The position numbers and the translations under genes are program-made. Shown in pieces: positions 35,961-46,980 of a DNA stretch of 64,000 bases. Position 1 is the stretch's first letter. Each line of letters begins with the position of its first letter. The notes under the pieces are model-generated. The model saw nothing but the letters and a program-made list of their open reading frames with translations, had not been told where the DNA came from and made no database searches. The stretch spans positions 1,178,001 through 1,242,000 of the forward strand of contig OZ316891.1 of the NCBI GenBank assembly GCA_973895155.1, read 5' to 3'. Source of the stretch: Marsupella aquatica (lineage: Eukaryota > Marchantiophyta).

Positions 35961-37421
35961 GCAGCTTCGTTTTTTCAATTTGTTTGACAATGTCAATTCG
36001 TGCTGCAATGTCACCGCTTGCCCCTATGACCACGAATTTTCTGAATGGAATTTGAAAAGTTGCAGTGGCATATGTTGCACCTTCTTCATTTCAGATTGAA
36101 ATCTGCAATTTAATGCCTCAAGATTTGATAAGTTTGGGGTCGCTGATGGTTTTACAGGTTCAGCTATGTGGGACAAATTGCAGGCAAAAATGGTTGTGGC
36201 TTGTGAAGGATTCTCGAAGTCAGAAGAGGCTTCCATACAGTACTGCAATGTATTCTCAGTGTTTCTGGAGAGGGAAGGAAAATCGCTTGTAAATTAGTTG
36301 ATGAGATTGACCAGGGGTTCACTAATCGTGCTAATGTCCTGAAGCTCACACGTAGAGATGCACGTGGCAGTTCAAATCCATACCATGTTGATGATCTCCA
36401 AGATATTGGGGAACTGCTTGCCTCACAAGAGAGTGGGCAAACCTACATCTAACAAGGTAGTGTGCCCACTCCTGATAGTAGCCTCCCTCAATCCAGCAAA
36501 CTTCCTAAGAAGGGAAATGGAGATACAGTCACTTCTGCTCCTACTGACAGGTCACTCATATGGGTAGCATGCTATTGATATTCAAAGACGATTATTGTTC
36601 TAGAAGGATCCCAGTCCGATATTAAAAGCCTAATTGACCAATTGTAATTGTGGTGCAGGCAATTGGCCTTACTATATTTTTTTCTTTAATAGAGGAGGTA
36701 GTTGAATCCAATTGGGACAATTCTCCTCAGGAACCTTGGAGTGTAGATTGCTCCAAAACACATCCACCTCTGTAGTATCCACCTGATTTTTTCACTCGAG
36801 ACCAGAATGACCCTGAAGTGATTGATTAAGTTAAGCGAAGCCTTTATTTTTTGAAGATGCAGACTACCTCTCAATCTGCTTAGTGTTGTAGCAATCTCAA
36901 GTCTGTACCAAGCACAGAGTGATCCAATCTGACAAATAATCTGCTAAATCATATTATTTTCAGAATCACTTAATCATCTGTTGTCAAGTCAGAATCACTT
37001 TCTTCAACTTTATTCATTTGCCACACTAGAAACGTGTGAATTCTCTTCATAGAAACCATGTGGCAATTCCACGTTTTCAGTCAAACAAGGTCTTGGCCAA
37101 CATACGTCAATGGAGAAGATGGTCGGATAGGTTTAGATAGTAAGTTTTAGGAATTCTCTGTCAGGGCTTGAGAGGGAGGCAACAGTGATCTGGGGGCCAC
37201 AGCTAGCTCAACAAGTAATCTTCAAAAATTGTTTGCGCCATGGAGTTGACCTGGGAATTGCAAGAAATACTTTGCCTTGCTTGTCAATGAAGCATAATTG
37301 CAAGACAATGTACGTGAAAATATCATGCAGCGAGTTTTGCGCTGGTCCGATGCTTTCGTCCCATCGTAGTACTGTCCTGGACCGTGTAATCGTCGCTATT
37401 ATCCAAGATAGCTACGTATAG

Positions 37422-37539
37422 GATTAAGGGCTCTTCCTGCCCCATAATGGGGTATAGGGTCGAGCGTATGTGGAGGCCCCGTGGGCCGACGCATATGCGT
37501 AGACCCGTATCCCATTATGGGCAGGATGAGCCCCTAATC
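37422..37539. mobile_element. 118-bp palindromic foldback (MITE-like) element
   Basis: Left arm from 37422 starts GATTAAGGGCTCTTCCTGCC; the right arm ending at 37539 is its reverse complement with about seven differences over roughly 49 bases (GATTAGGGGCTCATCCTGCC read from the right). The arms enclose about 20 bp. No clear target duplication is visible, so a transposon origin is inferred from structure alone. Confidence 0.7.
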
Positions 37540-37889
37540 GACGTTAAGGTGAAAATCGACGGCTCCATTTGAATTGCGTGATGCCTAAGCGACGCTGCTG
37601 CACTCTGGTCGTGAAACCTGGGAACGGCCCAGATTGGAAGGCGGCTGGTTTATGAGGATCGGACGGTTCTAAGAAATACTGTCCTGGCTGCAGGCAACGT
37701 GGCCGGCTATAAGGCTTGGTACGTGGACCCACTTGAACGCACTTTCCATCGGGTATGGTGCAGTCTGTCTGGACTGAGAGATCTCCAGTCCATTGTGTGC
37801 GTCGGTCTCCTGGGTGTCAACTATTCCCTCTCAACAATTCCCTCTACTGTTCGGGTCGACGATTTGATTCGCATTGTGCAGAATGTCGG

Positions 37890-38004
37890 AGGTCGCATTG
37901 TGGTGGATTCAGAGGTCACATTGTGGAGGATTAGGAGGTCGCATTGTGGAGGATTTGGAGGTCGCATTTTGGAGGATTTGGAGGTCACATTTTGGAGGAT
38001 TCGG
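37890..38004. repeat. 23-bp minisatellite, five copies
   Basis: Units AGGTCGCATTGTGGAGGATT(TGG) start at 37890, 37913, 37936, 37959 and 37982. The period is not a multiple of three, so it is not coding. It sits 190-300 bp before the recombinase ATG. Confidence 0.95.
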
Positions 38005-38195
38005 AGCTCTCGTTGCCGACGCTGTTGTTGACGACGCTGCAGGCTCATTGCTATCAGTTTGCATTTCAGTCGGCTCGATCCTGTGTTGACAGCGAGCTTG
38101 GCATCACAAGATTTCTCGTCTCTGGTTGCCAGCCAACACTGCTGATCGTGGAGAATCCGGTGATCTCGCCCTTTGCTGTTGAATGTTGATTATAT

Positions 38196-40102
38196 ATGGC
38201 TCATCCATCGTTCAGTATTGGTATGTCGAAGCTGATGAGTATTTCAGATGTAGAGGAGGATGAGAAGTGCATACTTGCGATGAGCGATACTGTGATGAAT
38301 ATTGATAACCAATGCGAGGCAGAGTTGCTTAAACTTAACGACACTCTCGATTCATTACATGTGGACGAGCGTCCAAAGAAGGGTCCTCTTGTCATTACAG
38401 TCCCTGGTCATGCGCCCGTTGAATTTCTCGAGGAGGATCCTAACTTTCAGAAGACCCTTGCTGAGGGTGGGTCTAATCCAAGCGCTGCTGTCGATCGTTG
38501 GGCAGTGAACAGACTCAATCACTTCAGAGAGTTCAAGGGTTGGGACTCCAGTGTAGGCTTCGAGGATCTCCCTGCACAAGAGTGCAACATGATGCTAACC
38601 AAATTCTTTGAACAGATTTGTAAGAAGGACGGGACTCTATACCCAACTCAGACGCTCATGGGGCTGTACCGTGCTTTCCATAGAGTTCTTAGGCGTAGGC
38701 AGGAGGTCAGAGTAAGTCAGAGCGAACAAGATGAGCCAGTTTTCCACATGCGCGAGAGTCCGTTGTTCAAACAAGTTGGGATTGCCTGTGTTCTAGCCAT
38801 GGAGCGATCGAAGAAGAATGGAGCAAATCTGCCTCGAAAGAAGGCGTCTGTTATTTCGTTGGCTGATGAGGCCACAATCCTGGCCCACTCTTGCACTGCT
38901 GCAGTTCACCCTCGAGGCCTTCAACGTCGTGCAGTTTACTTCTTGTTGTTTCGCTTTGCCATTCGAGGAGGCGCAGAGTTGCATTTGCTTGCTAAGAGTG
39001 ACTTTGTTGTGAGCTCCGATGATAATGGGCGTTATGTGAGATACGACGAACGACTGTCAAAGAACTATAAAGTCGGTCTAGAACGGTATCAGGACGAGCA
39101 CTTTCGTCCAGCTGTTACGAGCTATGATGTTGATATGGTTCAGACAATGGAGAGTATCATATCCCATTTGCCTATTGCTGGACTGTTTTTGTTTAATCAG
39201 TGTATCGATAGTCCACGTACGCATGCCTGGTTTTCAACTCAGCGTGTTTCAGTGAAGAAGTTAAGTGGGATTATCAAAGAGATTCACCGAGAATGTGGTT
39301 TGTTGACAGAAGGCATATCTAACAAATCAGGAAGAACTACTTGTGTGACACGCATGGCTACAGAGGGAGTACCCGCACCGATTGGCATGCTGATAACCGG
39401 GCACAAAAGCCAAGGTGCTTATGCCCGATACGACAGAAGCACAGACTCAAAGGTTAGGGCCGCTCAGAAGTGTAGCAGTGGATCTTCAAATTTTGATGAG
39501 AAGTGCCAAGAAGAAACTGAGAGATTCAAAAAGAAGGTTGTTCAAGGAATTGAGGAGGAGGATTTGTCCCCCAACAAACGAGTGAAGGCTGTCGACGGTA
39601 AGTACTCTCACTAGTTTTAAGCACTTTATGATTGATTGTGTGCCTTGCATGTGCATCCACTCTTGATTGACTATCGGATTGACGTGGACTGTTTACAGAT
39701 GCAACAGGAGAGGGATCGACTGTGAGTGGCATGTACTCCACATCAGAAGTGGAAACTTCAAGTCCCCCTCACGTGGAAACTGAGGCTCCTGCAGTCGTCA
39801 TTCAAAATTTGAGCCCTGCACAAGTTGCAGATGCAGCTAATGGATTTATGCTAATCGATAATGAGGTGCTTGTTGTTGACAGTGCCACAACTGGTGGAAG
39901 CTGCGGAGATGTTGAGCAGATGGACTTGTTTGGTGAGGATTTGGCCCCAGACTGGGTTGATCAATACGACTGGGATGATCATTTTGAGAAGTTGCAACAA
40001 GCCACATCCATGATTGTGAATCCAGTGCAGGCATTGTTCAACAAAGTGCAGTCGCTGAACAATTGCACTATTTCGATTAAGATTGGCAAGTTTGGTGGCT
40101 AG
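38196..40102 (+). CDS. Crypton/DUF3504-type tyrosine recombinase
   Basis: Two exons (38196-39597, 39699-40102; donor G|GTAAGT, acceptor TTTACAG) encode 601 residues in unbroken frame. Residues about 100-170 match the DUF3504 N-terminal module: W..NRLNHFREFKGW, then ICKKDGTLYPTQTLMGLYRA and a basic VLRRRQE. The catalytic half has the first Arg in FAIRGGAELHLL (about R257), SNKSGRTTCVTRM (K377, R380), ITGHKSQGAYARYDR (H403, Y412). These are the tyrosine-recombinase boxes, except that the usual HxxR is KxxR. A basic KRVK near the end of exon 1 could be a nuclear signal; exon 2 is acidic and unrecognised. The family includes Crypton DNA transposons and domesticated relatives in animals (ZMYM2, QRICH1, KCTD1). 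Active element or domesticated host gene cannot be decided from one copy. Confidence 0.85.
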
Positions 40103-41417
40103 ATAGTCATCAAAGTAGCAGAGGCATAATTTGATTGTAGCTTGTTATTCTAATTAGCGATAGATAGTATGTAGCTTGTGAGACGCTTGCACTGTAGATT
40201 GTAGCTTGGTAGTAGCGACACTGACATTCATAGGATTAGATACTGACATTCATAGCATAGACGGGATTCGTGAGAAGGTCGAATTGACCAGACATCCCTT
40301 TACAATGAGGTATTATTTCAATCACGGGAATTGTTAGTGATCTATTTGATCACACAACCCTGTTGTAAGTTTTTTTCAATATTGTCAATAAATTTTTACT
40401 CTCTGCCACGGGAGTTTCTCTATAGAAGTTGGTGTTATTTGAATTCCTGTCCGCGACTTGCCGCAGAGCCGTGGATGGGTCACATATAACGCAACTTAAC
40501 CGTATGTAAAATTTGGCAGACCGTATAAATATATGGTATAAAATAATGAAATGTAATCACCCTAAAGATTGCCTATGTGGCAATCAATGAATGGTCGAAA
40601 AGAACTTAACACCAGCAAACGACCTTAACGTTCTTTTGATTGCAAAGCCGTCAGATCGAAGATGAGATTTCGATTGGCCGGGAAATGAATGGGGAAGGTC
40701 GGATTTTAGATCCATGGAGCTGTGCACTGACTTCTTCTCAATTAATATGAACCATTTCATTCATTTATACTAACTCCTGAAAGTTGTAGTTTGAGTAAGC
40801 CGTTCAGCTTATGTAGTAAACTGGGTTACAGTGTTCATGTGTGTATACATGTTTCTTGTATATGGGCACGTGTGATTTAAGTAAATTTGGTTAGTATTCA
40901 TTTTGTGAATTTATCAAAAATTTCACAAAACTTGCTTAGTATCACATTTTCTATGCATCTTTCCATGTAAAGAACTGACCAACATTTGACAAAAAACTGA
41001 CTGCTCCTCCTAGTTTGCACTCCATTTGATAACTGAGGGTTAACCCACCAAACGTAATATATTTTTTGCAGTACATCTGTGTGTCTTACATCCCATCATA
41101 CCTATTACAAAAATGGGGAATGGTCCTGAGTTTGCTTCTGAGAATCTAAGGACTGTCTTGCATGTGCAAGAGTCTTGAAAACCGTGGCCCTTACCAAGCC
41201 ACAGATGTGGGGAAAAGTTAAAACCAAATGTTTTGTTTTATTACATTTTAAAGGTTAGGGAGATACAAAAGAAGATACAAGATACAATGACCTTTGTATC
41301 TCCACAAAAGAAGCCATAAGGACTGCCGCCCTCTCGGTGCCTCAAGTCATGACACGAGTTCATTTTAGGGCCGATGTGCAAAGGACCAACGACATGCAAG
41401 ACGGCCCTAACTTGTTG

Positions 41418-41825
41418 AGCATAGACGACGATCGCAACGGCAAGCCCATGAACCATCCAACGCACAATAGTCGACACAAGAGATACGTGGTTCACCTCCT
41501 TGAGGCTACGTCCACGGGAACACACAAGAGAGCTTTACTGAACTCTAAGCCCGTCGGCTATACCGAGTCTCCACAGTGTAAGCTCTCCCTATCTCTCAAG
41601 TGGCTCCATAACAATGAGCCTTGGTTTTACCTCTCCAAGCACACATGCCTCTTATGATATAGTGTGCAACTTAGTTGTACCTAACCACATAGTTGTACCT
41701 AACCACGTAGTTGTACCTAATCACGTAGTTGTACCTAACCACGTAGTTGTACCAACCCACGTTGTTGTACCAACCACGTCATACCTAACCTAGACGTAAG
41801 AGTAAATACCCAACATAACTCTCCT
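41418..41825 (+). repeat. LTR-like dispersed repeat, copy B, with 20-bp minisatellite
   Basis: Shares the landmarks of copy A: GATACGTGGTTCACCTCC, GGCTACGTCCACGGGAACAC, GAGAGCTTTACTGAACTC, ATCTCTCAAGTGGCTCC, AACAATGAGCC and AAGAGTAAATACCCAACA. Between these, 41675-41780 holds six units of AGTTGTACCTAACCACGT (20-bp period) absent from copies A and C. Confidence 0.75.
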
Positions 41826-41944
41826 GGATATATTCATTGGCTCTTTGCCTCAAATTTGTCCTAATCACATGTACCTTGGGCCTTTTTGCCTTTAGACCAT
41901 GTCTCCCGGTTTGGCCTTTCTGTCTCTTTTTTTTTTTGGCAATG

Positions 41945-42194
41945 TCTGATTGAGAACAGATAATGTTTCATTTCATTTACACTTTTGGATTCCACAATGT
42001 ACATTTTTTCTTGCGACAAACAAGGCAGTGTCTCCCGGCCCCATGCACCAGGCGCCACCCCTTTTTATTTGGCAGTCTGATTGAGAACAGATAATGTTTC
42101 ATTTCATTTCCACTTTTGGATTCCACAATGTACATTTTTTCTTGCGACAAACAAGGCAGTGTCTCCCGGCCCCATGCACCAGGCGCCAGGCGCC
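41945..42194. repeat. 131-bp tandem duplication
   Basis: TCTGATTGAGAACAGATAAT begins copies at 41945 and 42076, running through TTGCGACAAACAAGGCAGTG to CCATGCACCAGGCGCCA. Almost identical; the second ends with a doubled AGGCGCC. Confidence 0.9.
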
Positions 42195-44331
42195 ACCCCG
42201 GTCCCGTGACTGTCCGTCGGCTGGGAAAACATTCCGCCGCGCCCGGCCAGTCGTCCCTCCTCGCCCCCTCGCCTGCCCGCCCGTCACTCGCTCCTCCGGC
42301 TCGCTCCCTGCTCTGCCACAGTCGCCCCTCGCCCCTCGCCCCTCGCCTCGCCCCGACTTCACCACTCTCGGCAGTCGATCCCACTCGCCAGTCCGCATCG
42401 CCAGTCACCAGTCGACTCATCGCCAGTCGCCTCTGGCCTCGCCTCAACTTGTGCCGGTAGACACTAATAATGTAAGACAATATCCACAAGACAACCATGA
42501 GGATGTTTACTATAATTAATTAAGGGATATAGATGCTCCGATGGGGTCCTTCTTGTAGCAGAGACACGAGCAGGAAACGACAATCGTCAGAGAAGCAATT
42601 TATTATTGTTGTCCATTCTTAGCGTGAGTTGATTGTTGGTGAGATCCCCGATTCTGTTGTTCTCGTTGGCATCATCGAGACCCTTTGGCCGTTGAAATTA
42701 GAACTCCCCGTTTCTGCGAGGATTTGTTGATTCACCAACAAATGGTGTCTGGCATCAATCAACTCGAGAGCAAGATTTCAGAGCAGATTTCGTTGGAAGG
42801 ATTGGAGAATTTTGGTGAGTCGAGACGGTTTCCAGATTTGCTCCTCCTCCTCCACTATTGCGCCGCCCATGCCCAATTTGAAAAGGACCTGTTTCTCTCG
42901 TCGGTCTGCCTCTTATTGAGGCTCTTTACTGCGAACCATGGACTTCAGGTTTGCTATCAGCTGGACTTCAGAATTCGAGCCAGGATTGGTATTACTGTGT
43001 GCTACTCTCGTTCTTCGAGGATGAATTGTGAGTGAGGGGCTGCAGCTGTCGACACTTCGCTCCCCTTCTCTTCATTGCATTTCGTGCGGTGAAAACTGCT
43101 GCAGTGAAGAGGAAAGGATGGTTGAATGGGGTTTTGGAGTTGACGAGCTTTGTTTAGATGTGTCTGATCGGAGCTACGTTTTGGGGTGGGATTGTGTATA
43201 CATTATGCTTGCCAGTGCTTTGCAGTTCCTCAATTTTATTTGTACCCCCTCTCGTCTGCCGGTGCGTTGTAGATCACAGCCCCTCCACAAATGTGGTAAT
43301 GGGGCAAAGTGGTCCGGGGATTTTATAGCTTTTAATTATCATGTCTGTTTTATGGGGCCACAGGCAAGGGTTGGGTGTTTTCACAGAGGAAGGGAAACCC
43401 TCACCATCTATCCACCTTGATTCGGGGTTGTAGTGATTTATTGTGGATGGAAGAATTCAGGGCCGATGTTTTCAGTTATTTGTTCCCTGCAATTTCTTTG
43501 TTCGCTGTCTCCTTCAGATGCTTGAATCCCGCTGCCTTTGACTCTAAACGTCCCTCAAAGAATTCCCCCTTTCGTTCGCCTTGGCTGGGCTCTTCAAGGT
43601 GTGGGGTCTCCCCTTTGCCCTTGAGTTTACTTAGCGTTGCTGTGAGCGTCAACCATGGACCAGGTGGTCTCCCGGCGACTCTTGCCTTCCTTACCGTTTT
43701 TTGAAGATCCGAATCTATTTCATGTTAGCTCTCATTTTCCACGATTGATGTTTTTCTACAGTTCCATTGAGCCTTCAATGGTGCGTGGAGTGTCAGCACT
43801 TTTGTGCAATTCCTACCCAGTTATTGAATCTGAGACGGCTTTCTGAGCTGAATTGCTATAGGACACCATTTTTTGCGAATTGGATTGTGGTTCTGGCCCA
43901 ACTTGTGTCACGGTCTGCAGTCCTGATGCCTGCTGTGGGGTTAAACTGGATCTCTGAAATCCCCTTTGATCAAAACGTCGGCACACTGTATGATCTTTGT
44001 GAAAGCTTTAGGTTTATTTAATGCTCTCCAGTAGTAGGGGTTGGATTGTGGTTTACTAATTTATGATACTAATGTCTTGTCCCAACCATATTGCTTAAAA
44101 TTCAAGTTCCTGTCCAGGATATAGAGTTAGTCCAGGATATAACACTAATGATATTCACGTCTTTGTTGAAAACTAATGGTTTCGGTCTTCCCTGTTCTAA
44201 ATTGTAGGCATTCAAATGGACTGAGGAAGTACAATTGTAGCTGCCTCATCCAGGAGAGTGGAGACGTCAGTGTAGCGCAATTTACAAAACCATAGCATTC
44301 CAAGCAACGACCTATATGCACTCGGGAAAAG

Positions 44332-46571
44332 ATGGAAGAAGTGGCAGCTGCAGCTCCTATCCAAACAGGGGAAACAGGGGAAGAAGAGACACAAAATCGT
44401 GAGAATGCCGAAGCAAATGGTCATTCATCCAGGGAGCACGCTTTGCTTCCAAATGGTGGCGTGGAAGAGCATGCGACAGTGCCCAAACCTCAACGCAAGT
44501 CTCCTGAAAACAAGGTACGGACATTTGCACTCCAATGATATCCTCATTGTCCCTTTTGCTGGCAACATTCAAGGTCTGGGGTCAAGATTGGAGTTACCAG
44601 GTTGGCTTTGTATTGTCTTGCTCGTCCTCAATGGTTGATCTTCTTAACTGAGAGAATTTTTCTGTGGACGTTGCAGAGCCAAGAAACTCGGGTGGAGGCA
44701 TATGAAAAGCAGTATGGAGCACTTCAGCAACAACGTCGGGTAATCTTCTCTGATCTTGTGAGATTTGTATCATGTACTTCTTGTGGATTCGGTGTGGACA
44801 GGTACTCTTGCAATTCCATGACTTCTTATTCTTAGTATTTGTAACCATCCAATGTTTCTATCTGATCCTATCTACTTTGGCCTGGAGCAACGAGATAAGG
44901 CTATAATGGAGTTAGCTGAAGAAAACGAGCAACTGAATAGATCTATGACATAGCTGAACAAATAATTGGTGATTGTGAACGGATCGTTGAAAAGATCAAA
45001 CGACTACAGAAGTAGTCTTCAAAATGCAAAGTCGTTTCTGAAAAAGGCACAAGCAGAGGTGACTTTCTTCTTCGGTCTGTATACATTGACAGAAATTTGA
45101 CTATTCCTGGGAAACAAAGTAAAGGTAATCTAAGAATTTGCAACAGTATTGTAAAAGAAAGAGTTTTAGGATCTAATCCCAATGCCAGGAGTCAAGAAGT
45201 CAACATATGGACGTTGAAACCAACAACAACAATCAAATAGAGACCAAAAAGGTATACATCAAAGCCACACACAGGAACAATAGAACCCAAAAAAGGTTGC
45301 AGTCAGATATCGGAAGCGTAAGCATTTCGTACAGAATTTTTCTTTCAAAAAAGTGGGCAACACCTTGCAATGATACAAAGCTTTGACAATGAATTTAATC
45401 AAAGCGTAATCTATAGCTAATCTACCCACCAGCATGTATCTTGTATTTCTACTAACCCAATGTCGGTGCATTGCATACTATTGTCAATAACAAGTGATGT
45501 TCAAGGGAAGTGTTCAACTGGATCTGGCTTCAGAATGGTGTCCCTATTTGCTCTTCATCTCTTGTGGTCTGTGACTCATGACTGATGGAACAAAACTTCA
45601 TAATGTCGCAAGTCATTGCTAATAAAATAATGCTTTTGGACAGGTCGTGGAGGTCTATGGTGCTGATGGCCAGCATCGGCGATTTGCTGCGGGAACTAAG
45701 GCAGGTTTTGCCCTCGATAGAATCAACCGGAGTCAAGCTGAGATGTCCACGCGGTACTCTTTCATAACAGCGGTCAAAGACGGAGAAGAAGGGATAGAAT
45801 TTGGTCCCGAGGCAGAGCTTGTAAGTTATGGAGACGGATGGAAACTACAGGCTGTACAAGGTATTGTTTCTCCACTGACAAGAGTACTCAGAAAAAAGTG
45901 AATAACAGTTTCACTCTCCTTCCGGATTCGAATGGTGTCTTTTGCTTTCCAGTTTTCCACACTGATTGTAAGGTATGTTTTCGTAGTTCGTAAGAGAGGA
46001 CCTTATCGAGAATCAGGAGGGACGAGTAAAAATGGTGTGTGAGGGCACTCTTCCTCAAGTTATTGTGTCGCTACCTGTTAATTAATTACTATTGGTTTAT
46101 ATCTCAGAGCTAAAGGTCTTGAAATCAGATTCATTCGGAGTGGAAGCCAAAGCGAATGACGAAATGAAGAATGTCAGCTTGCCTGTTCGAAAGGTAGGTT
46201 TGAAACTGTGCTCTATTATGAAAGGACTTGTTGAATTATTTTGCAAAGATACCCGCATATGATGGTTGGCAAGGCACTGCTGTGGTATACCTTTGTCATT
46301 CTAGAACCGATTTCATCTGTTTAGTAGAAACATAGATTACGTATCCATTCATGTGGTTTTAGCTCCTGCTGACCTACTTCTGACATATCTGTTTGATCTG
46401 CAGGACTTCAATCCAGCTGATTTCTACCCTGGAGGAATTTTGCCTGAATACTCTCCCCCAAAAGACGGCTGGGCCTACTTTTGGAATATTTCCACTCTGA
46501 TAGGGATAATTTTTGCAATGCTTGCAATTTGGGTATATTTGTTAGAATCTCAATTCTTTCTAACGGCATGA
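44332..46571 (+). pseudogene. Coiled-coil, tail-anchored protein of unknown function, frame-damaged
   Basis: Exons 44332-44514, 44677-44739, 45644-45860, 46108-46193 and 46404-46571 are well bounded and their phases agree downstream of 45644. The N-terminus (MEEVAAAAPIQTGETG) is acidic and low complexity. Exon 2 plus 44890-45060 is heptad-like coiled coil (VEAYEKQYGALQQQRR; AIMELAEENEQL; GDCERIVEKIKRLQK; AKSFLKKAQAE). The core is VVEVYGADGQHRRFAAGT...FALDRINRS...SYGDGWKLQAVQ. The C-terminus has a Pro-rich FYPGGILPEYSPP then one membrane helix (NISTLIGIIFAMLAIWVYLL), suggesting a tail anchor. I do not recognise the family. The coiled-coil piece 44890-45060 needs three reading frames and contains stops, so either the gene is disabled or the sequence has indels there; the rest looks under selection. 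Confidence 0.5.
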
Positions 46572-46877
46572 AAGATGGTTGTCATCCGATTTTCTTCAAT
46601 GATGCCAGAATTATGTGTGCTCACGCTGGGGAGAAATTATCTTGATCTATCCGGCTGACCAATCTCCACATGGGCCTTCAGTTTGGATGCGAGAAAATGA
46701 CTTAGCACCTTTTGTAGAAAGGAATTTAGAAGCCATGATTTGGCGAAGTCCTTCTAGTTCTAGAATTAATAAGAAACCGTCACGTCAGGGTATTTTATAC
46801 CTGCTGCCTCATGGTGTCCTCGTAGCGGTTTTGAAGCTTGAAGGGTAAGCTAGTACCCTCGTCAGCAGAGTACAAAT

Positions 46878-46980
46878 GACTCCTGGTACAAATGACTCAC
46901 AATAACAATGCTTACTAGGGGACCGACTCCTGGTACAAATGACTCACAATAACATCGGTCATAGTGAGTCATTTGTACAT
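46878..46980. repeat. Direct plus inverted short repeat
   Basis: GACTCCTGGTACAAATGACT continues to CACAATAACA at 46878 and again at 46924; 46961-46980 (AGTGAGTCATTTGTACA) is the reverse complement of the core. Could fold as a hairpin. Confidence 0.85.

Larger units (their letters stand above)
34181..38195. other. Spacer with minisatellites, before the recombinase gene
   Basis: 34181-34500 is the out-of-frame upstream copy of the URT1-like 5' exon and its promoter side. 35440-35980 is a tandem array. 36000-37400 shows no gene I can recognise. 37422-37539 is a palindrome and 37890-38004 a 23-bp minisatellite. The last 200 bp is presumably the leader of the recombinase gene. Confidence 0.5.
40103..44331. 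other. Spacer with LTR-like and tandem repeats
   Basis: 40103-41200 is AT-rich and featureless beyond the recombinase 3' UTR. Copy B of the LTR-like repeat, a 20-bp minisatellite and a 131-bp duplication fill 41395-42194. 42200-42460 is C-rich simple-sequence-like DNA. 42600-44300 has several 60-130 codon frames without similarity, likely the promoter and leader of the gene at 44332; the GC-to-AT shift near 42470 marks its beginning. Confidence 0.45.

Noticed and set aside
42099-42519. Overlapping 99-173 codon frames on both strands
   Set aside because: They come from C-rich, repetitive sequence and a tandem duplication; long frames on both strands are expected there.
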